Shown: positions 35,603-43,963 of the stretch, in pieces | How positions within the stretch are numbered: the stretch's first letter is position 1 | Layout of the letters: every line of letters starts with the position of its first letter | The notes under the pieces: model-generated | What the model was told of the DNA's origin: nothing | Databases searched by the model: none | The model's input: the letters and a program-made list of their open reading frames with translations, nothing else | Source of the DNA: Microbispora corallina | Lineage (GTDB): Bacteria; Actinomycetota; Actinomycetes; Streptosporangiales; Streptosporangiaceae | DNA: 64,000 nt | NCBI RefSeq assembly: GCF_016863035.1 | Contig: NZ_BOOC01000023.1 | Coordinates: forward strand, 1 to 64,000 | Reading direction: 5' to 3' | Translations under genes and position numbers: made by a program

Positions 35603-36524
35603 TCAGGCGGCACGGAGGGCGGCCAGCCGTGCCGCCAGGTCGTCCACCTCGGCGTCCTCGGGAAACCACACGCGATCCCACCACACCGGCCCGCCCTGCC
35701 CGGGGGGCGCCGCCGAGCACCCCGCCGACGATGGCGGCGACGGTGTCGGTGTCCCCGCCGAGCGTCACCGCGTACGTCTGCGCCTCGACCAGGTCGGTGG
35801 ACCGGCGGACGACGTGGGTGACGGCGGCGAGGGTCTGGACGGCGTCGATCGTGACGCCTCCGGGGGGCGGCCTCCAGTCCCCCTCGGCGGCCCGCCGCAC
35901 CTCGTCGAACTCCGGCCGGCCGAGCCATTCGGCCTCGGAGACGGCGGCGTCGAGGATTCCGTCCGTTCCGCCCAGCCCGCGGCTCGCCATGGCGGCGACC
36001 AGGCAGGCCGCGCCGATCGCGAGCGGGCTGGGGTGGGTCCCCCGCGCCAGCTCGGCCGCGAGGTCGCGGCGGCGGTGCGGATCGGACGCGGGGACGGCCC
36101 AGCCGACCGGCGCCATCCGCATGGCCGCGCCGTTGGTCGCGCCGGTACGGGGGTCTCCGGGCGGCGGCGGAAGCAGGCCGGTCGCGGCGAAGTGCCGCAG
36201 CGCCGCCCGCGTCGTCGGGCCCGTCCCGCGGATCCGGTCGGCCTCGGCGCTGAGCCGGAGCATGAAATCCTCCGCGGTGGGCCGTCCGCCGGTGTCGGCG
36301 ATGAGCCGGGCCACCAGCATCATCTGCGCGGTGTCGTCGGAGGTGGCCCCTCTCGGCCAGCCCCGCGAGGCCGGGACGTCGAACAGCCGCCCCCGGTCGA
36401 CATCCCCGGGCGGGGCGCCCTCCCACGGGACGCCGAGCGCGTCCCGGGCGACGAACGCCCGCATCGCGGCGGCGACGGCGCGGCGACCCCCCGGGTCTCC
36501 CGATGGCGTGGCGGAGTGGGACAC
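35603..36524 (-). CDS. ADP-ribosylglycohydrolase, C-terminal frameshift
   Basis: Starts at GTG 36524. Metal-site motifs are intact: SDDTAQMMLVA, TNGAAMRMAPVG and GGDTDTVAAIVGG. Just after that, at a run of six G (plus strand 35702-35707), the family pattern continues only in another frame, reading VWWDRVWFPEDAEVDD and ending at 35603. Removing one base from the run restores a normal C-terminus. As written, the frame runs on antisense through the TrmH gene. The family removes ADP-ribose from proteins or other targets. Confidence 0.75.
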
Positions 36525-36590
36525 CGCTCGATGCTAGCCCGGACCCCCGCGAAGGCCCCGCGTCCCTCCCGTGTGGGCTTGCCGCCGGCG

Positions 36591-37622
36591 TCAGACGAAG
36601 GCGGGGTTGAGGGCGGCGACGGCGATCCGGGACGGCCTGCCGGTCCCGTCGGCCGGGACCGACCACAGGTCGTCGCCGAAGTCGCCGGCCAGGCCGTAGA
36701 GCACGGTGTTCCCGCCGGCCCACACGACCTGGTCGTCCACGCTGCGCGTCTCGGCCAGCGGCGTCTCCCGCATGGTCCGCAGGTCCAGCGCGTACAGCCG
36801 CCACGGCGCGTCCGGGCTGAGGCCGGGCACGCGCTTCTTGAACACCAGGCGGGTCCCGTCCGGCGACAGCGACGGGCACTCGACGTTGGGGCGCAGCGTG
36901 GTCACCGTGCGGGCGGCGACGTCTCCGCGGACGAGGTACGTCCGGCCCCCCGTCGCCAGCGTGGCGTAGAAGTGCCCGTCGTCGGAGAAGGTGACGCCCC
37001 ACAGGTTCACGTCGGCGGCGTGGTAGGGCCGGCCGTCCTTCACGATCGCGTACGCCTCCAGGCTGGGCGTGAGCGTCCACGTCCGGGTGTCGAGGATCGA
37101 GGTCCGGGTGGAGAAGGAGCCACCGGCGTAGGAGTCGCCGCCCACGAAGACCGTCCAGGCGGCCATGCGGCCGGAGGGCGACACCCGGGTGCGCGACGGG
37201 ATGCCGGCGAGCGGGAACTCGCGCAGCGTCCGCAGGCGGGAGTCGAGGACGCTCGCCAGGTAGCTCTCCCCCACCGCCGTCTCCTCCTTGCGCAGGCACA
37301 CGCCGGTCCCGGCGGCGGCGTGGAAGCGCAGGCACCGGACCGGCGCCGCCGTGCGCGGCCCGCCGGGGTCGCCGGCCGGCACCGAGACCAGGTCGTCGCG
37401 GTACGGCCCCCAGGCCATGTTGCGGAACACCATCCGCCGTCCGCCGCCGTCGAGGGTCACGGCGCCGCCCGCGACCGACGGCCCGCCCTGGTGCGGGCGG
37501 TCACGCCGCTCCGCCCGGTCGGCGGCGCGCAGCACGGAGGCGGCGCCGATCGACCCCAGCAGCGCCACCGCGGCCAGCAGCGTGACGACGCGGGCCCGGC
37601 GGCGGGTGAGGTGCGGCGTCAT
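36591..37622 (-). CDS. TolB-like beta-propeller protein, membrane-anchored
   Basis: 343 residues. ATG 37622 overlaps the stop of the MFS gene (ATGA). A basic N-terminus is followed by one hydrophobic segment (about residues 12-32) and no lipobox. The rest repeats the TolB/WD40-like pattern, for example VSPSGRMAAW, TFSDDGHFYATL, CPSLSPDGTRLVFKK and LYALDLRTM. Function unknown; likely an extracytoplasmic binding or sensing protein co-translated with the transporter. Confidence 0.72.
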   Translation of the reverse strand: MTPHLTRRRARVVTLLAAVALLGSIGAASVLRAADRAERRDRPHQGGPSVAGGAVTLDGGGRRMVFRNMAWGPYRDDLVSVPAGDPGGPRTAAPVRCLRFHAAAGTGVCLRKEETAVGESYLASVLDSRLRTLREFPLAGIPSRTRVSPSGRMAAWTVFVGGDSYAGGSFSTRTSILDTRTWTLTPSLEAYAIVKDGRPYHAADVNLWGVTFSDDGHFYATLATGGRTYLVRGDVAARTVTTLRPNVECPSLSPDGTRLVFKKRVPGLSPDAPWRLYALDLRTMRETPLAETRSVDDQVVWAGGNTVLYGLAGDFGDDLWSVPADGTGRPSRIAVAALNPAFV

Positions 37623-38914
37623 CGGGTCTCCGGGCCGCGCAGCGCGTACGCCGCCCACCCGGCGCAGATCGCGAGCCCGCCCGCGGCCAGGGCGAGCGCG
37701 GCCCGGTCGCCGATGACGGTCCACGCCGCCCCCACCGCCAGCGAGCAGCAGAAGCGGGCCAGCGCCTGGCCCGTCCCGATCAGCGCGAGGCCGCTCGCCC
37801 GCAGGCCGGGCGGCACGGCCCCGGCCGCGGCAGCCGGCAGCACCCCGTCGGTGGCGGCGTAGAAGGCGCCGTGCAGCGCGAGCACCACGACCGGCAGCCA
37901 TCCGCTCTGCGCGGGCACGAGCAGCAGGCCGTACGCGAACAGCAGCGCGACGTGGCCGCCCAGGAACACCCGGCGGCGCCCGACGCGGTCGGCCAGCATC
38001 CCGAGGGGCAGCGCGAGCAGCAGGAAGGCGCCCGCCGTGCCGAGCGGCAGAAGCGGGAACCAGCGCTCGGCGATGCCGAGGCGATGCTGCAGCAGCAGGT
38101 AGACGAACGCGTCGCTGACCGTGGTGAGCCCGAGCAGCGTCGCGCAGACGGCGAGCCGCCGCACCTCGGGGCGGCGGAGCAGCGCGAGCGCCGACCGCAC
38201 GGTGACGGGCTCGGCCTGGGCCTCGTCCGCCTGGGCTGCCTGCCCGGGGACGGCTCGGCCGCTCGGGACGAACAGGAGCAGGACGAGCACGCCGAGGGCG
38301 GCCACGCAGAAGCTCAGTGTGAAGACCGCGTCGTACCCGTCCGCGGCCACGCCGAGCACGAGGAACGCGACGAGGGGGCCGAGGAGCGCGCCGCCGGTGT
38401 CCATGGCGCGGTGCACGCCGAACGCCCGCCCTCGGTTCTCCGGCGTCGAGTTCAGCGAGATGAGCGCGTCGCGCGGGGCCGTGCGGATGCCCTTGCCCGT
38501 ACGGTCGAGGGCCAGCACCGCGCCGATGGCCGGAAGCGTCTGCGCGAGCAGCAGGAGCGGCTTGCACAGGGCGGACAGGCCGTACCCGGCGACCGCGACG
38601 GCCTTGTGCCGCCGCCCCCGGTCGGCCAGATGGCCCCCGAACAGCCGGACCAGCCCGCTGACCCCGTTGTAGACGCCGTCCAGCACGCCGAACCCGAGGG
38701 GGCTCAGCCCCAGCCCGGCCACCACGTAGAGCGGCAGCACGGCGGTGACCATCTCCGAGGAGACGTCGGTGATGAGGCTCACCGCCCCGAGAGCGACGAC
38801 GGTTCCGGAGATCGCCCGGGTGGTCCGGCCCGGCTGAGCGGCCCGGGCCTCCCGGCCGGCGGGCGCCTCCTCGGACTCGTCGGCGGGAGCCGGGCCGCGT
38901 TCAGCCAGGTACAA
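37619..38914 (-). CDS. Major facilitator superfamily transporter
   Basis: 431 residues if started at TTG 38914, which is 2 bases after the preceding stop and has GGAG 6 bases upstream; no ATG or GTG is better placed. About 12 transmembrane helices. Typical MFS loop GGHLADRGRRHKAVAVAGY and the block DRTGKGIRTAPRDALI suggest the drug/solute-efflux-like MFS group. Substrate unknown. Coupled to the TolB-like gene. Confidence 0.85.
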   Translation of the reverse strand: MYLAERGPAPADESEEAPAGREARAAQPGRTTRAISGTVVALGAVSLITDVSSEMVTAVLPLYVVAGLGLSPLGFGVLDGVYNGVSGLVRLFGGHLADRGRRHKAVAVAGYGLSALCKPLLLLAQTLPAIGAVLALDRTGKGIRTAPRDALISLNSTPENRGRAFGVHRAMDTGGALLGPLVAFLVLGVAADGYDAVFTLSFCVAALGVLVLLLFVPSGRAVPGQAAQADEAQAEPVTVRSALALLRRPEVRRLAVCATLLGLTTVSDAFVYLLLQHRLGIAERWFPLLPLGTAGAFLLLALPLGMLADRVGRRRVFLGGHVALLFAYGLLLVPAQSGWLPVVVLALHGAFYAATDGVLPAAAAGAVPPGLRASGLALIGTGQALARFCCSLAVGAAWTVIGDRAALALAAGGLAICAGWAAYALRGPETR

Positions 38915-38916
38915 GC

Positions 38917-39798
38917 TCAGCTCCAGATTCCGGTGATGTCGGAGGCGGAGGCCGCGTTGCCCGCGTGGGTCGTCAGGCCGGCCATGTCCTCCAGCGTGCG
39001 GAGCAGGCTGTAGTGGTTGTAGGTGGTGGACGACGAGCTGCCCGCCTTCACCGGCTGGCCGTACACCACGGCGGCGATGCGGTTGCCGGCGAGCTTGTTG
39101 TCCTCGTCGAAGGTGACGACCAGCAGGCTGTTGTTCGACTTCGCCCAGGTCGCGTACGCGCCGAGCTTGTTCTTCAGCCACGTGTCGCCGGTCGAGACCG
39201 AGCAGTCGTGCATGTCGTTGCACAGGTTCGGCACCACGAAGGAGACCTTCGGGAGCTTCGTGTAGTCGGTGGGGAACTGCGCGAACGTGTACGCCGTGGA
39301 GGTCGGCACGTTGCCGAAGCCGAACCACGGGTTGTGCTTCTGGGCGTACTTGTTCGAGCTGTTGCTGCAGACGGTCGAGCCCTGGCTGGGCAGGCCCTCG
39401 TTGTAGCTCGCCCACGTCTTGCCGGCGGCGATCAGCTCGGAGCCGAGGTTGGCCGCGGAGCTGAAGCCGATCTTCACGCAGCTGTCGTCGGTGATGCCCT
39501 GCGTGCTGCCGGAGAACATGGCGTAGTAGTTGGGCTGGCTCGGGTGGGTCTCGGCGTAGAACTGGGTGAGGTTCGCGCCGCCCGTCGCCAGCGAGTTGAT
39601 GTACGGGGCGCTGGAGCTGCCGATGACCTGGGAGTAGGCGTGGTTCTCGAGGACGACGACCACCACGTGGGCGGGCGTGGGGACCGTGGCGGCGGACCCG
39701 GCCTCGGCGCCGAGGCCGATCGCGGCGGTCAGACCGAGGGCGGATGCGATCGCGACAGAGGTCCTGCGGGAGCGTGCTTTTCCAGCGGATACGACCAT
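38917..39798 (-). CDS. Secreted acid phosphatase/phosphoesterase-family protein
   Basis: 293 residues with a Sec-type signal peptide ending near residue 37 (GSAA). Phosphoesterase-family blocks: VVVVLENHAYSQVIG, ETHPSQPNYYAMFSG, FVVPNLCNDMHDC, VTFDEDN and NHYSLLRTLEDMAGL. The family hydrolyses phosphomonoesters or phospholipid head groups outside the cell. AAGAAGGA ribosome site. The following MFS gene starts 2 bases after its stop, so they are transcribed together. Confidence 0.85.
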   Translation of the reverse strand: MVVSAGKARSRRTSVAIASALGLTAAIGLGAEAGSAATVPTPAHVVVVVLENHAYSQVIGSSSAPYINSLATGGANLTQFYAETHPSQPNYYAMFSGSTQGITDDSCVKIGFSSAANLGSELIAAGKTWASYNEGLPSQGSTVCSNSSNKYAQKHNPWFGFGNVPTSTAYTFAQFPTDYTKLPKVSFVVPNLCNDMHDCSVSTGDTWLKNKLGAYATWAKSNNSLLVVTFDEDNKLAGNRIAAVVYGQPVKAGSSSSTTYNHYSLLRTLEDMAGLTTHAGNAASASDITGIWS

Positions 39799-39891
39799 GA
39801 CCGTCCTTCTTAGGGGGGTTGAGAAGCGATGTCAGAGTAGGTCCGCTTGATCGACAAGCCAGGTGAGAAACGGTTAACAGCGCCCGAACAG

Positions 39892-39897
39892 TAAGAT
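39892..39897 (+). promoter_or_regulatory. -10 box of the Nudix gene (probable leaderless start)
   Basis: TAAGAT ends 7 bases before the Nudix ATG (39905), so transcription would begin at or next to the start codon. No convincing -35 hexamer is seen. Confidence 0.4.
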
Positions 39898-39904
39898 CGG
39901 GATC

Positions 39905-40408
39905 ATGACGAGCACCGTCACCCGCACCACCGCCCGCGTCCTGCTGGCGGACGCCCGGGACCGGATCCTGCTGTTCCGCTTCCGGGCGCCGGAGCACTGG
40001 ACGGCCGCCCACTTCTGGGTGACCCCGGGCGGCGGCGTCGACGACGGGGAGAGCCTCCCGGCCGCGGCCGCGCGTGAGCTGGGCGAGGAGATCGGACTCG
40101 ACGTGCCCGAGGACCTTCTCGGCCCGGTCGTCGCCTGGACCTCGGGCCCGGCCGACCTCGGCGAGGACCTCGTCGAGGCCGTCGACTGGTTCTTCTTCCT
40201 GCGGGTGGAGGCGCACACGGTCGACGGCTCCCGCCAGGAGGAGCTCGAACGGTCGCAGATCTCGGCCCACCGGTGGTGGACGCTCGACGAACTGGCCCGG
40301 ACGGACGAGGAGATCTTCCCCGTGGACCTGCCGCGCCTGCTGCCCGGCCTGTTCGCCGGCGACCTGCCCGCCGAGCCCCTACGGCTCCCCTGGCGCCGCG
40401 GCGGGTGA
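39905..40408 (+). CDS. Nudix hydrolase
   Basis: 167 residues. A full Nudix box lies at residues 43-65: G43, E49, R57-E58, E61-E62, G64. C-terminal ISAHRWWTLDEL is common in nucleotide-sugar or (d)NTP-cleaving members. Cytosolic. Substrate cannot be assigned. No ribosome site is visible, consistent with a leaderless message. Confidence 0.88.
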   Translation: MTSTVTRTTARVLLADARDRILLFRFRAPEHWTAAHFWVTPGGGVDDGESLPAAAARELGEEIGLDVPEDLLGPVVAWTSGPADLGEDLVEAVDWFFFLRVEAHTVDGSRQEELERSQISAHRWWTLDELARTDEEIFPVDLPRLLPGLFAGDLPAEPLRLPWRRGG

Positions 40409-40473
40409 CGCGGCCCCCGGCGTACCTCGAAAGTGGGTCGACGCGGCGCCGGGCCGCGTGTCACGCTCGTGAT

Positions 40474-40977
40474 GTGTTCGAGACGTCGGAAGTCCTGCGG
40501 GTCATGGCCCTGCTGCGCGGCGCGGGCTGCGAGGTGTGGATCGGCGGGGGCTGGGGCGTGGACGCCCTCCTCGGCCGGGTCACCCGGGAGCACCACGACC
40601 TCGACCTCGCCCACCGCGCCGACCAGGAGGCCGTGGTCGTCGCGACGCTGGAGCGGGCCGGGTACGCCGAGACGGGCGACGCCCTCCCCGGGCGGCCCGT
40701 CCGCTTCGTCATGCGCGATTCCTACGGCCGCGAGATCGACCTCCACCCGATCACGTTCGGCCCTGACGGCTCCGGCGTGCAGCCGGCCGACGAGTCAGGC
40801 GGCGTCTTCGCCTACCCCGCCGACTGCTTCGTGGTCGGGGCCGTCGGCGGGGCGCGGGTCCCCTGCCTGTCGGCGGACCAGCAGGCGCGGTTCCACCAGG
40901 GGTACGAGCCGCGCGAGCGGGACCTGCACGACATGGCCCGGCTGAGCGAGGCCTACGGCGTGGCCGCGGCCTTCTGA
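40474..40977 (+). CDS. Nucleotidyltransferase-fold protein (aminoglycoside/lincosamide adenylyltransferase-like)
   Basis: 167 residues from GTG 40474. The motif GGGWGVDALLGRVTREHHDLDL is that of small nucleotidyltransferases related to lincosamide and aminoglycoside adenylyltransferases (GG and the D-x-D pair). REIDLHPI supplies a further likely metal ligand. Whether it modifies an antibiotic or a cell metabolite cannot be told. No clear ribosome site. Downstream of the Nudix gene on the same strand. Confidence 0.75.
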   Translation: MFETSEVLRVMALLRGAGCEVWIGGGWGVDALLGRVTREHHDLDLAHRADQEAVVVATLERAGYAETGDALPGRPVRFVMRDSYGREIDLHPITFGPDGSGVQPADESGGVFAYPADCFVVGAVGGARVPCLSADQQARFHQGYEPRERDLHDMARLSEAYGVAAAF

Positions 40978-40990
40978 CTCGCACCCACCC

Positions 40991-41917
40991 CTATCGGAGG
41001 AGGGACATGGCCATGCGGCGGTACGCGTGGCGGCGGCCGCGGATCGCGACGCTGTAGGCGAGGATGTTCTCCGGGACCGTGATGCCGAAGTAGCCGCAGT
41101 CGCCCAGGTGGTGGATGTCGGTCCCGGTCATCTTGGCCATCAGCGCGAGCCGCCGGATCGTGTCGGCGTCCGCGCCCTCCTGCGACGTGCCGATCGTCGT
41201 CATCGTGAGCGCCCCGGCGGCGTGGGCGGCCGCCACCCATTCCCGTACCTGCGCCTCGTGGCAGCCCGGGACAGTGCCCGGCGCGGGCACCAGCACGACG
41301 TCGGCCCCGGCCGCGACGAAGCCCTCGACGGCGGCGGCGTCCACGATGCCGGCCCCGGCCTCCGTCGCGCTGCCGGCGGCGTGCATCTTGCCGGCCATGA
41401 CGATCAGGTCGTCGCCCGCGGCGTCCCTGGCCGCGGCCACCGCCCTGGTAAGCGACGCGTTGGTCACGCCCATCCCCGGGTTGCCGGTGAGCACGACGGC
41501 GTCGGCGCCGAGGGCGGCCAGGGCGGCGATGTTCTCCGGCGTCGCGAGCCGTCCCGCCTTCTCCCCCGGCCCGAAGTCGTCGTCGGTCACCCGCGGTGCC
41601 TCAGGGTCGACCGGTTCGAGGTTGACGGCCACGATCCGCCCGGTCAGCCGCTTGACCTCACGCACCACGTCCTTCGGGGCCGCGTCCACCGCGAAGACCA
41701 CCGGCTCGCGTACGTCGAGCAGGTTGAGGACGACGATGTCCGCCCCCATCCCGGCGGCGAGCTCGGGGTTGCTCACGTCGTAGACGGCGGCCATGACCGG
41801 CGCCATCACCTCCGCCGCCACCGTCCGCCCCTCGCTGCCGCGGATGGCCGCCAGCATCTCGGCCCGGCCGTACCCGGCCAGCTCCCGCGCGGTCGTGTCC
41901 AGCAGGCGTCTGACCAT
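40991..41917 (-). CDS. TIM-barrel-like protein of unknown function
   Basis: 308 residues. Alternating strand-helix pattern with Gly-Ala-Asp strand ends: GADIVVLNLLD, GADAVVLTGNPGMG, VMAGKMHAAG, GADVVLVPAPGTVPG, TTIGTSQEGAD. These suggest an eight-stranded barrel binding a phosphate or acid. The C-terminus ends in DCGYFGITVPENILAYSVAIRGRRHAY. I do not recognise a characterised enzyme. No HAD nucleophile motif. Convergent with the nucleotidyltransferase gene; no operon partner. Confidence 0.65.
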   Translation of the reverse strand: MVRRLLDTTARELAGYGRAEMLAAIRGSEGRTVAAEVMAPVMAAVYDVSNPELAAGMGADIVVLNLLDVREPVVFAVDAAPKDVVREVKRLTGRIVAVNLEPVDPEAPRVTDDDFGPGEKAGRLATPENIAALAALGADAVVLTGNPGMGVTNASLTRAVAAARDAAGDDLIVMAGKMHAAGSATEAGAGIVDAAAVEGFVAAGADVVLVPAPGTVPGCHEAQVREWVAAAHAAGALTMTTIGTSQEGADADTIRRLALMAKMTGTDIHHLGDCGYFGITVPENILAYSVAIRGRRHAYRRMAMSLLR

Positions 41918-42090
41918 CGCGCTCTCCCGCCCTTCCGGTGATCCCCGCCAGGCTAGCCGTCGGCCTCGCCGCGCCGGCCGGTCAGTCCGTAGCGAAGAAG
42001 ATCACGAGGCCGATCGCGAGCATGGCGACGGCCGCATCTCATGCGCCGGCGGGCCGCGGGTGGCCGCGACGCCGGCCGGCCGGACGAGCG

Positions 42091-42564
42091 TCAGGTCGGC
42101 TGCGACGTCAACGCGTCCAGTGCCGTCTGGAGGAAGAGCCGTACCGCCGCCGTCTCGCGCTCGTCGAAGCCGGGCAGTACGGACACGGTTTTGTCGATGA
42201 GCGGGCCGAAGTAGCTCCACCCCAGGTCCTTGGCATGGTCCTCCACCTTCAGCAGGACCCGGCGCCGGTCGTGGACGTCGCGGACCCGGCTGACCAGGCC
42301 GAGCCGTTCGAGGCGGTCGATGACCGCCGTGGTGCCCGCCGAGTTGAGGCCCAGCCCGGCGCCGAGGAAGCCGGCGGTGGCGTCGATCCCGGCCCGCTCG
42401 GCGTCCAGCAGGCGGATGAGCGCGCGCACATCGGTGACGTGCATGCCGTGCTCGGCCGCGAACGCGGCCTGGCGCAGGCCGTACTCCACCGCGACCGCGC
42501 GCAGCAGATGGAAGATCTCCAGATCGGGATCGTCGTGCTTCCGCCTCGACCGTGCCGCCGTCAC
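42091..42564 (-). CDS. MarR-family transcriptional regulator
   Basis: 157 residues from GTG 42564, which has GAGGAGAG upstream; GTG 42579 is less well placed. MarR winged helix: HVTDVRALIRLLDAERAGIDATAGFLGAGLGLNSAGTTAVIDRLERLGLVSR, then DVHDRRRVLLKV in the wing. Divergent from an alpha/beta hydrolase with a 29-base palindrome between them, the standard layout for a MarR repressor and its target. Confidence 0.9.
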   Translation of the reverse strand: MTAARSRRKHDDPDLEIFHLLRAVAVEYGLRQAAFAAEHGMHVTDVRALIRLLDAERAGIDATAGFLGAGLGLNSAGTTAVIDRLERLGLVSRVRDVHDRRRVLLKVEDHAKDLGWSYFGPLIDKTVSVLPGFDERETAAVRLFLQTALDALTSQPT

Positions 42565-42586
42565 AGCGTCTCTCCTCACGTATTAT

Positions 42587-42615
42587 CTCGCTGAGCGATA
42601 TTATCGCTTAGCGAG
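42587..42615. promoter_or_regulatory. 29-base palindromic operator between marR and the hydrolase gene
   Basis: CTCGCTGAGCGATA (42587-42600), one T, then TATCGCTTAGCGAG (42602-42615): 13 of 14 positions pair. Each arm itself contains TCGCTNAGCGA (42588-42598 and 42604-42614), so two dimers could bind 16 bases apart. It lies in an AT-rich divergent promoter region. Confidence 0.75.
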
Positions 42616-42634
42616 CTACTTTTGGGAGGCGGGC

Positions 42635-43492
42635 GTGACGACCACCGACGACGCGTTTCTCACGGCCTACGACGCCGTCATGGCGGCGCACTGGCCGGCG
42701 TCCACCGAGCAGGCCGAGATCCGCACCCCCTTCGGCACGACCCACGTCAACACCGTCGGCCCGCCCGACGCGCCTCCCGTGGTCCTCCTGCACGGCGGCG
42801 GGACCACCTCGACCGTCTGGTACGGCACGGCGACGGCCCTCGGGTCGGCGCACCGGGTGCACGCGGTCGACCTCGTGGGCGACCCGGGGCGCAGCGTCGC
42901 CGGCGAGCGCGGCATCCGGCGACTGGGCGACCTGATGGCCTGGCTCGACGCCGTGCTCGACGGTCTCGGCGCGGAGTCGGCGTCCCTGTGCGGCCACTCG
43001 TACGGAGGATGGACTGCCCTGCACTACGCGGCGCACGCGCCCGGCAGGGTTCGGGCACTGGTCCTGGTCGACCCGACGAACTGCTTCACCGGGTTCTCCC
43101 GCCGCTACCTGCTGCGCGCCCTGCCGATGCTGCTGCGCCCGACCGTGCGGCGGCGCCGTGCGTTCCTCGCCTGGGAGACCCGGCGGGCGGCGCTCGACGA
43201 GACGTGGCTGCGCCTGTTCGACCAGGCCGCCGGCTTCCCCGCCGCCCGCCCGCTGACCGGCCCGCGGCCCGCCCCCGAGGCCCTGCGGGCGCTCCGGACC
43301 CCGGCGTTGCTGCTTTTGGCCGAACTCAGCCGGGCCCACGACGTCGGCCGCGTCGCCGCCTCGGCCGCAACGCTACTGCCCCGCCTGGAGACGGCCGTAC
43401 TGCCCGGCGCCACCCACCACACCCTGCCCCTGGCGGGGCCTCCGGAGATGAACGCACGGATCGAGAAGTTCCTCGCCGCCCACGGCGGCTGA
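42635..43492 (+). CDS. Alpha/beta-fold hydrolase
   Basis: 285 residues from GTG 42635 with GGGAGG upstream. Oxyanion region VVLLHGGGTTS, nucleophile elbow CGHSYGGW, and His in PGATHHTLPL; the acid is probably near LLAELSRAHDV. Cytosolic. The reaction (ester hydrolysis, dehalogenation or other) is not determined. Likely repressed by the divergent MarR protein and induced by its own substrate or a related compound. Confidence 0.85.
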   Translation: MTTTDDAFLTAYDAVMAAHWPASTEQAEIRTPFGTTHVNTVGPPDAPPVVLLHGGGTTSTVWYGTATALGSAHRVHAVDLVGDPGRSVAGERGIRRLGDLMAWLDAVLDGLGAESASLCGHSYGGWTALHYAAHAPGRVRALVLVDPTNCFTGFSRRYLLRALPMLLRPTVRRRRAFLAWETRRAALDETWLRLFDQAAGFPAARPLTGPRPAPEALRALRTPALLLLAELSRAHDVGRVAASAATLLPRLETAVLPGATHHTLPLAGPPEMNARIEKFLAAHGG

Positions 43493-43963
43493 CCGAGTCA
43501 TTGCGGATGGTGTAACGGCGCTGGGCCGCGTCATGCCCGGTCGCCGTTTCGTTGTGCCTGCGAAAGCCGGCGACCGTGGCGCCGCCGCTCCCCTGCTTCG
43601 GTCGCCCAGCGGTATAGACCAGTTGCGGGTCCACCGCCCTCTTCGACACAAATCTCGTACGGGACGGTATAGACCAAATCGTTTTGGTCTGTTTAAGTTA
43701 GTCCAAGATCCCGCATAAAGGATCCATCCGCCGTCCTGATCACCAATCGGTACAGACCAGTCACCCCCTCGCACGAACAAGGAGGCGGTAATCGAGACGC
43801 GCGAGAGGAACGCCGGGACGGTCGCCCTCCAGACCGCGTGACCCCCAGCATCGATCGACACCCGTACGGGCGCTCCCCTGCCGTGCGGGTGGCTCGGGCA
43901 TGCCATTGATGCCCGAATTCGACCTGTGCTGGAGGAATGCGGCACCCTCATGTAAGGAGTCAC
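43493..43963 (+). promoter_or_regulatory. GH20 upstream region with three DasR-like sites
   Basis: A gene-free, partly AT-rich stretch of about 470 bases. Three elements built on GGTATAGACC or GGTACAGACC lie at 43608-43623, 43663-43678 and 43746-43761. They match the Streptomyces DasR consensus (AGTGGTCTAGACCACT, from memory) at about 13, 9 and 11 of 16 positions. AGACCAAA-N4-TTTGGTCT (43671-43690) is a perfect inverted repeat overlapping the second. TAAGTT (43694-43699) with TAGACC (43670-43675) could be the promoter. Confidence 0.6.

Noticed and set aside
41982-42023. Tiny hydrophobic frame MLAIGLVIFFATD
   Set aside because: Only 13 codons, no ribosome site and no conserved context; it may be a remnant of a membrane gene but cannot be supported as a gene.
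43950-43955. Start-stop element ATGTAA just before the GH20 start codon
   Set aside because: It overlaps the AAGGAG ribosome site of the GH20 gene and most likely arises by chance.
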